Origin: Tethya wilhelma
Lineage: Eukaryota; Porifera; Demospongiae; Tethyida; Tethyidae
Assembly (NCBI GenBank): GCA_964030475.1
Contig: CAXIPT010000013.1
Coordinates: forward strand, 66,867 to 130,866
Reading direction: 5' to 3'
Length of the DNA: 64,000 nucleotides
Below, in pieces: positions 47,466 to 58,361 of this stretch. The position numbers and the translations under genes are program-made. The notes beneath the pieces were generated by a model, which ran no database searches, was not told the origin of the DNA, and was given only the letters and a program-made list of their open reading frames with translations. How positions within the stretch are numbered: the first letter of the stretch is position 1; every line of letters begins with the position of its first letter.

Positions 47466-48323
47466 TGTGTGTGTTTGTTTGCCCTTGCTTAGAAACCAAA
47501 GTTTTTATAGGCTAATTACCGGTTACTAGCTGGGTGGAGGTGACAATAGAGTAGCTAGGGGTCACAGGGGGTCAATGGCAAGCAAAATAGTTGCATGCCC
47601 ATGTGCATCGAGTGCCCCACACTTAAAGGTCATGCAACTATAATGTGTGTGCATGAGTGTGCGTGCGTGTGTACAAATTTTAATCTGTGCACTAGCTTAT
47701 GATCATACCCTAGTCTACATACATGCAGTCATACAATCTGTACTCTTACTATGAGATGTGTTGAGGACAGCTGTTTCCACAGTAATATCACCATCTATAT
47801 CTGGTACAGCTTCCATTGTCTGCTTTACAGGCTGTAAAAGAGAAACCTTGTTACATGCAGAACAATAATACTATAAATTATCAACAAAATTAATATTGGA
47901 TCAGAAATGTAGCAAAAAAAGAATTCACCCATATACCTTTGTAATCTCTGCAATAATGTCCTTGATTGCATTTCTTTCTCCTATTACCAGTCCCATTTCA
48001 GCCATTTGGGGATCATCAAGTCTTAAAAAGCTTGCTCCACCAATTTTGTTTCCTGAAGAACATAGAAGAGATCAGAAAATTTGTGAGAGTAAACAATAAA
48101 AGCTACAATAATTCAGTACTGATAAGTTTTTGGCACAATTCAGGAATATCCTCGGTAACAACTCCACATTTATCCAGCCAACTAGGCAACCAAGAAGCTA
48201 GCTCAGATGGCTTCATACGCTTTGAAAATTCTACTTCTGACTACAATCAAAGAACAGTACACCAAAATATAAGCAACATGAACAGTTCGATCAGTAGTGA
48301 ATAAATAAGTATACCTCAGCCAT
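47015..48323 (-). CDS. SAM-Death domain adaptor protein, six exons
   Basis: Exons 48315-48323 (MAE), 48120-48240, 47937-48052, 47750-47831, 47382-47426 and 47015-47316 join with matching phases to 224 residues. Residues about 10-85 are a SAM domain: MKPSELASWLPSWLDKCGVV, then GGASFLRLDDPQMAEMGLVIGE. Residues about 130-220 are a Death domain: LTILQEAGVITQVAAKWHQVG, ARACCEEMFKYWLVGNG, VSWDTVEKFLRNVGEIAFAD. No catalytic domain is present, so the protein is probably an adaptor that couples SAM oligomers to Death-domain partners (inference). The acceptor of exon 5 is the end of a (CA)n tract. Because every exon is short, simple ORF calling misses this gene. Confidence 0.85.
47429..47474. repeat. 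(TG)n microsatellite forming a splice acceptor
   Basis: On the gene strand it reads (CA)n ending CACAG at exon 5 of the SAM-DD gene. One ATG interruption. Confidence 0.85.
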
Positions 48324-48329
48324 AATGAA

Positions 48330-48815
48330 GAGTCTTGTATTATATATAGCTGATCTCTTAGTTGTCTATAACAAGCAGCTATTGTACTTCATTGGTAAAA
48401 CTAAATATGACTGCAGGGTGGAGAACTCTTTTATAATGCTTCATCATTAGCATAGTTGCAAAATACCCACCCCACAGATGAATTTGATATAATAGTTAAT
48501 TCATAGACAATTTAATGTGGTGGGAATTAAGGGAAAATGTGCTGAGCATTAAAGACTGTGTCAACACAGAAATAACAGTAATCCTATGATTTTGATTTGA
48601 GGGAATACCATCCTATAACATGATCCCTACATGTGCACAGGCTCATTAAGAAAATGCAAGGTCATGCAGCAGCTGCCAAGTTGTTCATAAAGTTGCTGTA
48701 GTCCCATAGACTTCATACATAATGTACATAATATACAAGGATAAATGAAGGTACCTATGGTGCACAAGCCCCACAAGCCCAAGTGCACTCGTATAGCATA
48801 CAAAACTATAGATAA
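48330..48815. other. Intergenic sequence
   Basis: No gene seen. Near 48745 the sequence ATGAAGGTACCTATGGTGCA resembles the flank of the TAAGCCTCGGCAC repeat family. Confidence 0.4.
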
Positions 48816-49142
48816 TAATATGACTCATATGCCATTATCTAGGAGTTCAGTTGACGTGTGTGTGTTCTGCCTCTCACTCATGGGCACCAATGTGACAGAC
48901 TTTATCAGAGAGGCAAGGAGAGTGTTGAAGAGGAATGGGAAGATGAAGATTTGTGAGATCCAGAGCAGCCAGTGGGTGACTTTATTAGAGATGTTGAGGC
49001 AGTTGGTTTCACATTGGTGAGCAGTGAGACATTTAGCAAGATGTTTGTGGAGTTGGAGTTTGAAAGAGAGGCTAAGAAGATCTCAGGAGGAGAGAGCGTT
49101 CCTCAGATTCAACTCAAGCCATGTGTTTATAAGAAACGATAG
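48816..49142 (+). pseudogene. RRP8: RRP8 C-terminal fragment, frameshifted
   Basis: Matches RRP8 from PLSRSSVDVCVFCLSLMGTN to KPCVYKKR-stop. After CEIQSS the frame breaks (QWVTLLEM...) and is recovered in another frame at DFIRDVEAVGF. It is tail-to-tail with the KA1 fragment at 49380, the same relation seen at 31985/32195, but inverted. Confidence 0.88.
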
Positions 49143-49379
49143 TTTTGAGTCATTAATATGAATCAACCAATTGTGTATAGTTGTGTGTGTGTATGTTTTA
49201 GTAGTATGTTACAAAAGTTAAGACTAATTATTGTATAATTTTATCCCTATCAATTAAGATCATTATTAACTATGATGACAAGACAATAAACAAGTTCAAC
49301 ATACAGACCTATATTACGTTTACATGTAACTGGTCTATTTTAAAATTGATGAAACCTGGGCTGTCACAATTATACAATC

Positions 49380-49804
49380 TCAAAACTTCATTAGTTGTGC
49401 TAGCTGATCACAAATGGACTTGTAGGAGTCATACTCCCCTCCTGACAACCACTGGAAGAGCATTGTACACACGTTGTGCAGGTCTTTAGAGATGGTCACT
49501 TGAAACCTTATCCCTCGGCACAAGCAGGTGACCGTATTCTTAGCACTCTGTTCGATCTCTCTCATCTTCATGGTGTCAGCGACTCGCAGCACCTCGCTTA
49601 TGATAGCCTCTGTGCTCAAATCTGTCCTGACCTCGATTGAATTACTTCTTTGAAGATTTTCTCTCAGTTTGTTGAGCTGTGTGCCACGATTGTGACTGGC
49701 CATCGTCCTGAGATTGAGAGACTTACTCATGTCAGGTTGTGTGGTGGCTCGATTGAACACTCCATGAGGTGATGATTTGGCCTTGCTTTTTAAGGTTGGT
49801 GAAT
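49380..49804 (-). pseudogene. Detached KA1 exon of a further CARD-kinase paralogue
   Basis: A terminal exon encoding a Ser/Lys-rich linker, then a KA1-like domain nearly identical to that of 31701-31985: [20 protein letters not shown] ... [20 protein letters not shown], ending LMKF-stop. It has a proper acceptor (CTACAG). Other kinase exons are missing: immediately upstream, across an N (49850), lies transposon copy B. The linker differs from that of the intact gene (MSKSLNLRTMASH), so this is a separate paralogue. Confidence 0.85.
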
Positions 49805-49850
49805 CTGTAGCTATACAAGTGAGAATACATAATATTACAAGTAAAAAAAN

Positions 49851-52800
49851 AAGATTTTCCTTTTCTCTTATCTCCTTTTCCTTCTTCCTCTGTATTTCCA
49901 ATTCCCTTTGCTGCACACACTCTCGTCTCTTAGCGCTGATTTCATCCCTTCGCTTTCTGAAATTGACTTTATGAACTGTTGACAGAGAACGAGCGGCCTT
50001 CAAAAGTCTCTCTCTTTCCTCAGGCGATTTAGAGTGCAACCACTCAGAGGTCTTGTTGTGAGAGAAAAGCAACATGGATTCAAGTGCGATACAGGTGGCA
50101 TTGGGTTTTTCTGAGAGCATTCTATCCAAAACAGCAAAGTCCCGTTCCGGACTCACATTTGTTGTTGGAACAGACTCAACTTCTTTCACAACAGTAGCAT
50201 CTGACACTGAATAATGAACTCCTCCCGGTAAGTGGTCAATAAGCATTCTTTGCATAGTCAGCACAAATGACTTGAACAACATTTGAAGGATTTCCTGGAC
50301 CATTGAATCATCTAGTGTAGATGTGAACAGCATCTTATAAACTTCATCTTTGTCTCTATCATCAAATATTTCCAGCCTATCATTGCCTTCCATAGCTTCT
50401 TGTGCATCCTCTCCCCACATCTCTAGTTTCTCCACTATCTTTGTATATACGTCACTCATGTCCAGTACTGACACCGACGAGAGCACCATATGTCTCCATA
50501 ATGGACCAGTCAACAGTTTATCGATGATTCCTAATGCCCTGCATCCAGCTGCATACTGAGGCACTTTTAGGTTTGACAAAACAGCTTGAAGAAGAAGATT
50601 CAATGATCCGTGGGCTTCTGTTAGATACTCCATCATGTTCTTTCTCAAATAATACACACCCGCAGCATCGTAGAAAAGTATGTTGAAACGATTACCATGA
50701 AATGCTGCCAATGGAATCTTATCAATCCCCTTACTACGAAGATAGGCTCGGAAGTATGTTGAGCAACCAGCTTGCTGCGATCCTCTTCTATGAAAGGCTT
50801 TACAAGCTGTACGGATGAGTTGCTGGGTACCAGATGAGGAAGAACTGTTAGTAGGTAGATCACCTTCAAATGTTGACTCCCAGGCATTGCTTTAGTGTAG
50901 CTTCTGCTGAATCAGCTAATGCAACAATAAAATGGAGTCCGCAAAAAAAATTATTCATTCTTGTATACTGTTCTCTTTCTAAATCGCTCAATTCAGACCA
51001 ACCATCCACAACATCTGGCAGTATGTCAGCTCGGTATTCAGCAAGGAGTTCGTTAAAGAGCTTTTCAGCAGCATGGCGATCTGACATGGTATTCTTTAAC
51101 TTAGATATAATTGCAGAAGACACCGATGATGCCTCTAGTTCTTTCTGTACAGTGTCAATATCCTCAAGGATCTCTTTGAAAGTACTCAGGCTATCTTCAG
51201 CAGAACCAGAAAAGATGTGACGGAGACCAAGTGTATATGTACCAGTGACAGTTGCCACATCATATGTAGCATAGTGCTCTCCATACTTCGTAGTACCGTC
51301 AGTCTGCAATGTATTAAATTCTCTCTTGTCATCATTGAGCTCTTCTCCTAATTGTGCATGAGCCACAGTTAAACACTCTACCATCATCTGACACAGAAGG
51401 GCTTTGCTAGGCATGCGATCCAAGGACTTGTGAGCAAGGTTGGTAATCACAGATTTGATAACAGGAACAATGTTCCTTACTCCTACATTTAAGGACAAGA
51501 GTTCATAACAGCAGACACGAATGTCATCAGTGTATTTGCCTTTGTGAAATGTTGCTATCTCGTCATTAAGATTTGATGACATAATCTCTTCAACTGTCTC
51601 CCTTAACTGAATATTGTCATCTTCTAAGTGACAAACCTCTCCTCTGAGTTCTTCAATTGTCTGCTGCTTGTCAACAATTTCATGAATTTCTCTCTCTTCA
51701 AAGGACATTTTTAGTTGTTGAACCTGAGCCCTCCAATAGTCAGCTCTATGACGTAACTTGTCCTTGTGTCGCTTTAGTTCCTGAACCTGAGGTTCAAGTT
51801 GTGATACTTTTTTTTGCAAACTCTCAGCCTCATTTTTATGTAAATCAAGGTCTTTTGTTTGTTGCACGATAGTCTTGTCTCTACGCTTGAGTTTTTTTGT
51901 AGCATTACGTTGGATAGCATACATTTTCTCTCGTAATTTGTCAGTATTTTCCTTTACATCTTTAAGCGACTTGTTCTCTTCATTAACTTTAGCTATCTCC
52001 TTGCAAAGATCCACATTCACAGCTTTTAAAACTTGATTTTCTTCTGGACAAGTATGGGCACATGTCACAGTTTGCAAAGGTTGAGTAGATTTTAGCTCAC
52101 CCTTAACCACAAACAATCGAGGAAGTTGGTAATCTTCATTCAGAAAGGCTAAAATTTTTTGGTCCTTTTCAGCAGAATTCCGAATTTTTTTAAGTTTACT
52201 AAGTCTTGCCTCAAGACGAATAACACTTTGCCTAATTGACTTCACTGTAGGTGGAGATTGGCTAGGCCACAGTTTTCCAAATAGGCATGATAACCATCGA
52301 CTCAGAGTAGCAAATGTGCACTTAGGATACCTGTTCAGGAACTGATATAGATCAAGTACATGCTCATTGGTGACCTTTTGTACTTGTTTGAGTTTTGGTA
52401 TGTCTTCATCTACAGTAAAGTCAGGTATATACGCAAGAAGTGACGCTCCCTTGATACCAAGTTTCTGCAAACTAGAACTAACATCTGGCACATCTGCAAC
52501 AGCCATGTGAGTGTCCTGAAGGTTATAAATGACCACATGGCACTTTTGAAGCTCAATAGGGAAGTGAAAAGTATCATAAACATATTAAAAAAACAGCTCA
52601 AGTAGTAGATATTCTATGGCTAGTCAACTCTATGAGAGTTTCTTTCGCAAGTAGACCACACAACTTGGCCAGATGTTCATTATTCACTTGCTTGAAGCAG
52701 TAAATACACAAAATACGAGCAAAATATCGAAAAACCACCACAAAATTCAAACTCAGCACCTTGAACACCCCCTAGATAACTTACTTTTCTCTGCTCAACT

Positions 52801-52910
52801 CAGAATCGTCTGCTCTCCACTCTCAAACACAAACGACTTCATTGTGCCGCTTGGACGTTCTAATTAACCGGAGAAAAATTTTCCTGTTTTTTTTTAACGT
52901 TTGACATCGC
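49851..52910 (-). mobile_element. Large DNA-element copy B, left-truncated, with broken ORF
   Basis: Corresponds to most of copy A's ORF (start at 52506). It contains a 4-bp insertion (near 50882-50885) that shifts the frame after ...EATLKQ, and it loses about the last 145 codons at 49850. The right end carries the inverted terminal sequence TGACATCGCTAA (52899-52910). It keeps about 230 bp of right-end sequence that copy A lacks. Confidence 0.85.
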
Positions 52911-53011
52911 TAATAGTGTTGTGGTTTCAATACAATTATACATTCACTAAATTTAACTTACAAGACTCTTGCAAGCAGTTGAGTTACCTGGTCTAGCACC
53001 TGAGCCAAGCA

Positions 53012-53040
53012 CAAGCACAAGCACAAGCACAAGCACAAAT
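53012..53040. repeat. (AAGCAC)n microsatellite
   Basis: About five hexamer units. Confidence 0.85.
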
Positions 53041-53073
53041 CTAACTCTCAAAGCTCCACTTTCTAGATAACGC

Positions 53074-53275
53074 ACACTACACGGGGCGTGATCGATAGGT
53101 GCGGTTTCGAAGCTAAGCGTTCAAGCCTCAGATCTCAGAAACTACAGCGTTTTGCAAGATGCCACACATAATATTTTAAGATAACCTCGATTCATGAACG
53201 TAAGTACCTTCTATTTCCCACGTAGAGTTGCCGTTCTTCAGATTATCTCGTAACAGACAGACAGACGCACACACA
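53074..53275. mobile_element. Partial copy of the TAAGCCTCGGCAC element
   Basis: Shares CTAGATAACGCACAC, the CAAGCCTCAGATCTCAG segment and the (ACAG)n stretch with 54100-54320, in the same orientation. Confidence 0.6.
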
Positions 53276-53297
53276 AAATGAAGGCACCGATGGTGCA

Positions 53298-54366
53298 TAA
53301 GCCTCGGCACACTCAACTAGCTAGCACAGTATTATGCATACATTCTGTAAAAGAATGTATCATAATTATTCACCTACTAGTAGGCCCACTGACTGGGCCC
53401 GGGCATGTAGGCCCACCTGAAAGAGACTGAGTTGTCCAGTCACAATACACTTATATACATATGGCCCAGGTTAGCCACATAGCTAACTGTGGTGAAGCAG
53501 CAAATGTCACAGATGATGAACCAGATGAGCTTTGCTATGATTATACATGTATTGGAATGCTCACCTGTGCAGCTGCTGTCAGATAGTCCACTGATGCATT
53601 AGCTCACAGGCTACAATTATGTAAAAATGTATGCATGCCCTATATGCTTACATAGAAAGCAGGCCAACTCCTGCCTGTCTTGCCAAACAACACTGACTAA
53701 CAGTAACAGCAGCTGTATAGAGGATATGCACCGGAAGTGAAACTAGGGGCGTGTCCCTTAGCAACGGAGGCAATCCGCCATGTTTGAGGGCAAGTTGGCC
53801 ACGCGCCGTATGTCAGTAGTACAAAACGGCGACTTTTGCAGTATGCTTTTTTGTCTTATTTGCTCACCTTGGTGCTCGATCAACAGTTGGGTGGCATAAA
53901 GAGAAGCTGTATTTTAGTTAAAGATCTTGAAAAACTAGCAGATATTCACCGTTGCTTCAGCTCAGCAGAGCAAAATATGATACGGAGAAAATAACGTGGC
54001 AGCTGCCAAAATGCCCTCAAACATGGCGGCTTCCGGTCTTTGACCACGCCCCGTGCATAGCCTCTATATGTGAACTTCTGTGCTTCAATTCAACACAAAT
54101 TCTAGATAACGCACACCAAATCAGTAGGCGTGGCCTCGAAGCAAAGTGCTCAAAGAAGCACAAAAGCCTCAAATCTCAGCAACTACAGTGTTTTGGACAG
54201 CAAAACACATATGTTTACAAGATCATTCAGAGTTATGAATGTAAGTGCCATCAATTTTATCGCTAGAGCTGCTTTTCTTGAGATTTCGATGGAACAGACA
54301 GACAGACAGACAAAACGACTACCGTAATCCTCTGCACGTGCTACGCACGCGCCGCGCCGAGGCTTA
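53298..54366. mobile_element. TAAGCCTCGGCAC element, interrupted copy
   Basis: Inverted relative to 32711-33427, with the same termini. Removing the nested element and one TA leaves 718 bp against 717 bp in the uninterrupted copy. Confidence 0.82.
53718..54066. mobile_element. Nested 349-bp MITE with TA target duplication
   Basis: The ends TAGAGGATATGCACCGGAAG and its degenerate complement (CGTGCATAGCCTCTA) are inverted. TA lies on both sides (53716-53717 and 54067-54068). Deeper inside, CCATGTTTGAGGGCA recurs in inverted orientation. The empty site is visible at 32711-33427. Confidence 0.85.
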
Positions 54367-54487
54367 AAAAGGTCATAGAACGTCATTAAATGTCACGCAT
54401 TTTATTTTTAGTAACAAAACAGCTCTTATAATAGTGAGACAGTTCCTTAAAATTGTGATGATAATTATAGTAATCAAGTTTGATCCT

Positions 54488-55134
54488 AGCCTCGTACCCA
54501 GGCTCTGGGGAGGAAAAAAAAAAAGGAGCCTGGTACACACCATTTGCACATACGCTTAATTATCCCAACTTTCTGGGGACTTGGATATTTTTGTGCACGC
54601 TTGCTATATGTTGACGTCATAAAGGTCATGAATATCGTAAAATCTTGAATGGTAAAATGTACTGGCACGACTCACCTTGGATGCTTTTTGATCATACAAG
54701 ACTGTGTCAACTTGATATAGGTTACGTGAAGGTTATTAAGCGTGGCTACCTCCTTAGCTTATTTCAAAAAATCTGCAGCAAATTAATAGCAACTTTAGAC
54801 TCAGTTGTCCAGACAATACTAACTTATCCTGTCTCACTAGTTGGCATTGGTACCAGGAAAGTCAGGGTGCATAACTACATGTAAATAGTAAGATAGTTCT
54901 ACCTGTTAGACTGTTTGTTCAACCCAGTAATCATTGTGTAGTTTACAATGACTTACTTGCCCATATAGATAATATAGTAAAGGCTAAGCTTTGCCTAGGC
55001 TGCGTCATCAAGTGTTACAACCACAATAATTATTGTGAGTTGTCATTTCCCTAGAATAAAAAATTTTAATCAGTGCATGCGCAAACGGTGTGTACCATGC
55101 TCCTTTTTTTCCCCCTCCCCAGAGCCTGGATACG
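54488..55134. mobile_element. MITE-like element with long inverted ends
   Basis: The left end CCCAGGCTCTGGGGAGGAAA...GGAGCC-TGGTACACACC is mirrored on the right by GGTGTGTACCATGCTCC...CCTCCCCAGAGCCTGG. A solo end (GAGCCTGGGTACGAGGCTAG) sits at 58110-58130. Confidence 0.65.
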
Positions 55135-55158
55135 TATCCAGGCTCAGGCTGAGTTCAG

Positions 55159-55495
55159 TATTCATGATCTAGGTGGCAGCTCAGGTGGCACACGAATTGA
55201 CTCCATTGCCCAGCTGATTAAACTTAATGTTTTGGAAAAGGTTGCACCAAGGTGGAAACAGTTTGGGTATCGCTTGAATTTTGACGAACATGGGTATGCG
55301 ATTGATCTAATTGATTCCCACCATAAGATTGAAGGCCCCATTGCATGCTGTCAAAAGATGTTTTTAAAGTGGTTACAAGGTGGAGAAGGGGATCCGAAAG
55401 TTCAGCCAGCTCCTACTTGGGAAAGTTTGCTCTCCATTCTCCGAGATATGGGCCTGAAGAATTTTGCTGATGAGTTGGCCCAGAAAGATCTCTAA
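55159..55495 (+). CDS. Lone Death-domain exon (partial gene)
   Basis: Behind an acceptor-like CTGAGTTCAG, an open frame of 112 codons encodes a Death domain: RIDSIAQLIKLNVLEKVAPRWKQFG, GPIACCQKMFLKWLQGGEG, TWESLLSILRDMGLKNFADELA, then a stop. It resembles the Death domain of the SAM-DD gene in length and in the CC.xMFxxWL motif. No upstream exon is visible; the sequence before it is a MITE. So it is either the 3' end of a gene with a distant 5' part or a remnant. Confidence 0.7.
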
Positions 55496-56365
55496 AGCTG
55501 AATTGAAGTTGTACTTGCAAGCTTGGAGGTTTATGTGATGCTGATGTAAGAACGTTATACTGTACGTACTACGTATACATAGTATAAATTTTTACATATT
55601 GAATAGGCTAGATGTAAGTATAGTTCATTTACATTACATTGTTACTGTGACTGCACTGATGTTTCGTGTTTGACACATAATGACATGTCAGCGCCTCGTA
55701 CAGTCTTGCTATAGAGGATATGATGTACTTTAATTTGTATTATAATAATTATTATTTATAGACTTTTTATGTAGTTTCATTATTTTTTGTTAAAGTAATT
55801 AATGATGCCTAATCTAATGGCTATCCTTACAGCAGATGATAATTGCAATCCGCTAAGAAATCCTTCTATAGTAATGATTTTGGTTGTTATAGTTACTTGT
55901 TTTGATAACCCCAATTATAGAGTGGCGTGCATGTGTCAATCTCCCTTGAAGATACATTAATCTTGAATTAAACGAAATTTCTTTATTTCTCTCTTGGCCA
56001 ACATGGTAACTTTGGCCTGTGTGGCATGCTTTGAGGCTGAATGTAGTTTATAGTCACCACTCAAGTTTATATAATAGCAACAGCCAACTTCCAGCAGTGC
56101 TAAGGTTCAACTTCATTTTCATGACTTGCCTATCATAGCCTGACAAGTTTCCTTTCAAGCATTGAATGCACATTAAAGAAAATTCAAATAATTTGAATTA
56201 AACGCACCCCAACGGGGGGTATAATTAAAACTACTGCAGATTCTAGGAATCACCAGAGTTACTGCTAGTTCCCTTTTAATTAATGGGATATGTGATGTCC
56301 TGCGTTCAGCTATGATAATATTAATAATGACTCTTCGAATTATAACTATAATTATTATTGTCAAA
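55496..56365. other. Intergenic AT-rich sequence
   Basis: Probable 3' UTRs of the Death-domain exon (+) and RRP8 (-). No other feature seen. Confidence 0.4.
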
Positions 56366-57433
56366 CTAACGTCTCTTATAAATACACGGCTTAAGTCGAA
56401 TCTGAGGAAGACTCTCTCCTTCTGAGATCTTCTTAGCTTCTCTTTCAAACTCAAACTCCATAAACATCTTGCTAAATGTCTCACTGCTCACCAATGTGAA
56501 ACCAATTACCTCAACGTCCCTTATAAAGTCATCCACAGACTCAAATCTACTCTGGATCTCACAAATCTTCATCTTTCCATTCTTCTTCAACACTCTCCTT
56601 GCTTCTTTGATAAAGTCCGTCACATTGGTGCCCATGAGTGAGAGACAGAACACACACACGTTGACTGAACTCCTAGATAATGGCACATGGGCCATATCAC
56701 AAGCAGTGACACGGTCATTTATGGCAACCAGATCAAAAGAATGAACCAGATGAGGTACGCTCCTAGCGAGCTCAGCCTCTCCACACCCAAAATCAGCAAT
56801 GATAAAGTTTGAAGGTAAACTCCTTACGTAAGATATAATCCTATCCAGAGGGCTGCTAGGCCATTTGGAGACCTGGGTGGTGAATCCTTTGTGGTAGGCT
56901 TGAAAGAGATCCGGACTCTGTTGGAACAGTTGGTGAGCCTTGGATCCTGTCATGGTGTAGAGTTGCTCGTTGATCCAACGAAAGTGAGCTCCTTCAATTT
57001 TACTAGCCATCTTGGAATGAAGTTTTGACTTTTTAGTTTGTGTGTGGATGTGTGCTAAGTCATGTGAGCTAGAGGTCTTAGAATTATTCATCTCTACGCC
57101 TTCTTCATCACGAGCCACTGCTGTGTGTGATTGTTGGGTTGCTGAAAGTTCATCATGTTTCCTTTTTCTCTTTTGACGTTTGCTCTTACCATGTCTACCT
57201 GACATTATCAACTCATCTTTATCTTCCGCATGTACTTCACTCTCAGGGGTGTCATGACAATGACCATTATTCATTGCTCCTCCATCAGCTGATATAATGG
57301 TGTGTTTCTTTGTCTTTCTCTTCTTTCTTGGACTAGGAGCCTGCAGTTCACATTCTTGACTACCAAACAGTGATTGGTGCAATGTCAAATCCTCATTCCC
57401 TGCAGCAGTCCAGCTATCATTCAGCTTAAACAT
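56366..57433 (-). CDS. RRP8: RRP8 (nucleomethylin) rRNA methyltransferase, intact, intronless
   Basis: RRP8 is a nucleolar SAM-dependent enzyme that makes m1A in 25S/28S rRNA. The 355-residue frame has a Lys/Arg-rich N-terminus with nucleolar-type signals (KKRKTKKH, KSKRQKRKRKH). From about residue 150 the family domain follows: FRWINEQLYTMTG, KWPSSPLDRI, motif I ADFGCGEAELA, CDMAHVPL, motif IV FCLSLMGTN, EARRVLKKNGKMKICEI, and the C-terminus KPCIYKRR. The length is shorter than human RRP8 because the N-terminal extension is reduced. Head-to-head with a broken DOP1 copy (88 bp). It is the only intact RRP8 among five copies in the window. Confidence 0.95.
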   Translation of the reverse strand: MFKLNDSWTAAGNEDLTLHQSLFGSQECELQAPSPRKKRKTKKHTIISADGGAMNNGHCHDTPESEVHAEDKDELIMSGRHGKSKRQKRKRKHDELSATQQSHTAVARDEEGVEMNNSKTSSSHDLAHIHTQTKKSKLHSKMASKIEGAHFRWINEQLYTMTGSKAHQLFQQSPDLFQAYHKGFTTQVSKWPSSPLDRIISYVRSLPSNFIIADFGCGEAELARSVPHLVHSFDLVAINDRVTACDMAHVPLSRSSVNVCVFCLSLMGTNVTDFIKEARRVLKKNGKMKICEIQSRFESVDDFIRDVEVIGFTLVSSETFSKMFMEFEFEREAKKISEGESLPQIRLKPCIYKRR

Positions 57434-57521
57434 CTTTCACCTAAAAATACAATGCTTTGACGACCCCGTACCATTTCAAAAGGCAAATTTAATTCTAATT
57501 GATGCTCACCAACACCTGACA
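57434..57521. promoter_or_regulatory. 88-bp divergent promoter RRP8 / DOP1 (left copy)
   Basis: Start codons face away from each other with 88 bp between them. The corresponding interval in the right copy is about 62547-62623. Confidence 0.55.
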
Positions 57522-58100
57522 ATGGCAGACTCTCAGAGCGAAGAAGAGACTAATTTCAGGACAGAGACCAAGTACAAACAGTTCTCAGCAGCCGTAGAGA
57601 GAGCATTGAAGAGTTTCAAACTGTCCACAGAATGGCACGACCTCATATTTTCTCTAGCTAGACTGAACAAAGTAAGAACACAGAAAATCCAATGAAATGT
57701 ATGGAAAGTGCGTAATTTCTCACATACAAATCATACATATTTCCTCAGAAAAAGCATAAATTTATAAGTCACCAAACTATTGGCAACTGGTTTGATGATA
57801 TTCTGTTTATATATCGTATCCGTAGGTTCTCTTAGCGTATGTGCAGTATCCAGTGGTCCCCTTCCCTCTGGCAAGCGTCTCAGACACAAGGGACTCGTAG
57901 CCAACCTCATGGTGTACAGTAGCTCACTGTTTCCGCTACTGGGCTACGCCTCCATGTCTGTGAGGCCACACCTACTGGGGATCTACGAGAAGTACTACGT
58001 TCCTCTTGGGGAGGAGCTGTTACCCTTGCTGCATGGGTTTGTACTGGGTCTGTTGCCGGGACTGGAGGATGAGTCTGAACACACGGAGAGGTGGGTACAG
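57522..58100 (+). pseudogene. DOP1: DOP1 N-terminal fragment (left copy), broken
   Basis: Exon 1 (57522-57671) encodes MADSQSEEETNF ... LARLNK, as in the right copy. Exon 2 (from 57826) begins VLLAYVQYPVVPFPL but has lost a few bases and about 80 bp relative to 62926-63278. The lost part is the KRLTQCLHPNLPGG to DRIG region, and the frame shifts. The remaining sequence (LMVYSSSLFPLLGYASMS...) is out of frame, and later exons are absent. Confidence 0.9.
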
Positions 58101-58139
58101 TCTAGCTCCGGAGCCTGGGTACGAGGCTAGGTACAGACA

Positions 58140-58360
58140 TGGGTACTGTAGTCACTGATCTCATTAGGTGATCTCATTAAGTATACTCTGTCTTACTCTA
58201 ACTTATGTGAGGATACTTCACTCATATATATTGCAAATGCTTTGGACCGTCAAAGTAAGTAAGTAAGTAAGTTGTGTTGAACATAGCTAACCATCTTTTG
58301 TTTTATTTATGTACTTTATTGCCGTTACTGCTCTCGTTAGGTACACCCAGTCTTACTCTA
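58140..58360. repeat. Short direct repeats and (AAGT)n at the DOP1/COX6A junction
   Basis: CAGTCTTACTCTAACT-like sequence occurs twice (about 58187-58203 and 58348-58363) around a (TAAG)n tract at 58254-58272. This suggests slippage or end-joining at the breakpoint. Confidence 0.5.
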
Positions 58361-58361
58361 A

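Noticed and set aside
49380..50711. A 443-residue frame fusing transposon protein to the KA1 domain
   Set aside because: The fusion runs across an N in a poly-A run (49850) and a proper acceptor lies at 49805-49806. It is a chance or assembly join of a kinase exon with transposon copy B.
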